Notes under the pieces: model-generated
Database searches by the model: none
Told to the model about the DNA's origin: nothing
What the model saw: the letters and a program-made list of their open reading frames with translations, nothing else
Translations under genes and position numbers: made by a program
In this document: one piece after another, positions 63,898 to 64,000 of the stretch
Layout of the letters: every line of letters begins with the position of its first letter
Numbering within the stretch: the first letter of the stretch is position 1
DNA from: Acidobacteriaceae bacterium
GTDB lineage: Bacteria; Acidobacteriota; Terriglobia; Terriglobales; Acidobacteriaceae
Assembly (NCBI GenBank): GCA_903642225.1
Contig: CAHJWI010000001.1
Location: 1 to 64,000 of the forward strand
Direction of reading: 5' to 3'
Length of the DNA: 64,000 nt

Positions 63898-64000
63898 TTA
63901 GGCCGTCCGCATAGCCGAACTGCACCGCGCAGGCATGCGCTGCATCGCCGGTGCCCGGTCCTCACCCGGCACCCGGCCAGGCCGCGACCCGGCACGTGCC
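63898..64000 (-). CDS. C-terminal end of an unidentified gene, cut by the right edge
   Basis: A minus-strand frame runs in from the right edge and ends at a TAA at 63898-63900, giving about 33 Pro/Arg/Ala-rich residues (ARAGSRPGRVPGEDRAPAMQ and a short tail). It would be the next upstream gene of the phage-like module. Low complexity and short length make this uncertain. Confidence 0.3.
   Translation of the reverse strand, partial: ARAGSRPGRVPGEDRAPAMQRMPARCSSAMRTA

Noticed and set aside
1-64000. CRISPR arrays, tRNA or rRNA genes, insertion sequences
   Set aside because: No regularly spaced repeats of CRISPR type, no tRNA-like T-arm (GGTTCGAATCC-type) in intergenic DNA, and no transposase motif were found.

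Overview
This window looks like an origin-proximal piece of a GC-rich chromosome from Acidobacteriota, class Terriglobia (a Granulicella/Terriglobus/Edaphobacter-type soil organism). The basis is a VWFA-related acidobacterial protein, a very large TonB-dependent receptor with an N-terminal carboxypeptidase-regulatory-like domain, an S53 (acid) protease with Ig-like repeats and a two-component-propeller GGDEF protein. Genus level is inference; no rRNA or tRNA gene was found to anchor it.

Layout. 1-1376: decayed DNA with a truncated SDR epimerase and an orphan operator-like palindrome. 1377-11539: a carbohydrate-uptake locus, with TonB-dependent receptor, TPR protein and GH31 enzyme on the minus strand, diverging from a Tat-exported GH127 enzyme. 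Two LacI/cre-like sites and a good promoter lie in the divergent gap. 11789-14512: a compact class I P450 operon (2Fe-2S ferredoxin, ferredoxin reductase, P450). 15342-21191: the classical rpmH-rnpA-yidD-yidC-jag-mnmE series, interrupted by a frameshifted NTF2-like gene and preceded by a possible structured rpmH leader. 21365-31105: S53 protease, accD, an EAL-HDOD gene and a GGDEF gene in tandem, and dnaN.

31761-34831: MDR oxidoreductase, SRPBCC protein, greA and rlpA, with a short palindromic repeat cluster. 35033-39469: membrane O-acyltransferase, SGNH hydrolase and membrane GT2, probably for envelope or exopolysaccharide modification. 39502-45845: a hypothetical gene, a small membrane protein, rmuC, a broken low-complexity secreted protein and bamA. 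46136-49870: MFS remnant, exported methyltransferase, VWFA-related protein and ackA. 49930-55034: tgt, a glutamine-amidotransferase-like hydrolase, rsmG, two parS sites, parA, parB and an ICMT-like methyltransferase. 55118-56820: purE-purK.

56926-64000: a minus-strand phage structural module (scaffold-like protein, major capsid protein, connector, small head/tail proteins, two tail-like proteins, one with a probable lectin fold, and a holin-accessory-like protein) that runs off the right edge. No integrase, repressor, lysin or tape-measure gene is visible. It ends about 100 bases from purE and is the best candidate here for an unusual system: a remnant prophage, a domesticated particle or a gene-transfer-agent-like element.

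Gene starts were moved to internal codons where a ribosome-binding site, signal peptide or family start supported it. Several genes begin with TTG or GTG, and a few have a -10-like hexamer only 6-9 bases before the start codon, suggesting leaderless transcripts. All family names rest on motif recognition by eye; no database search was run.
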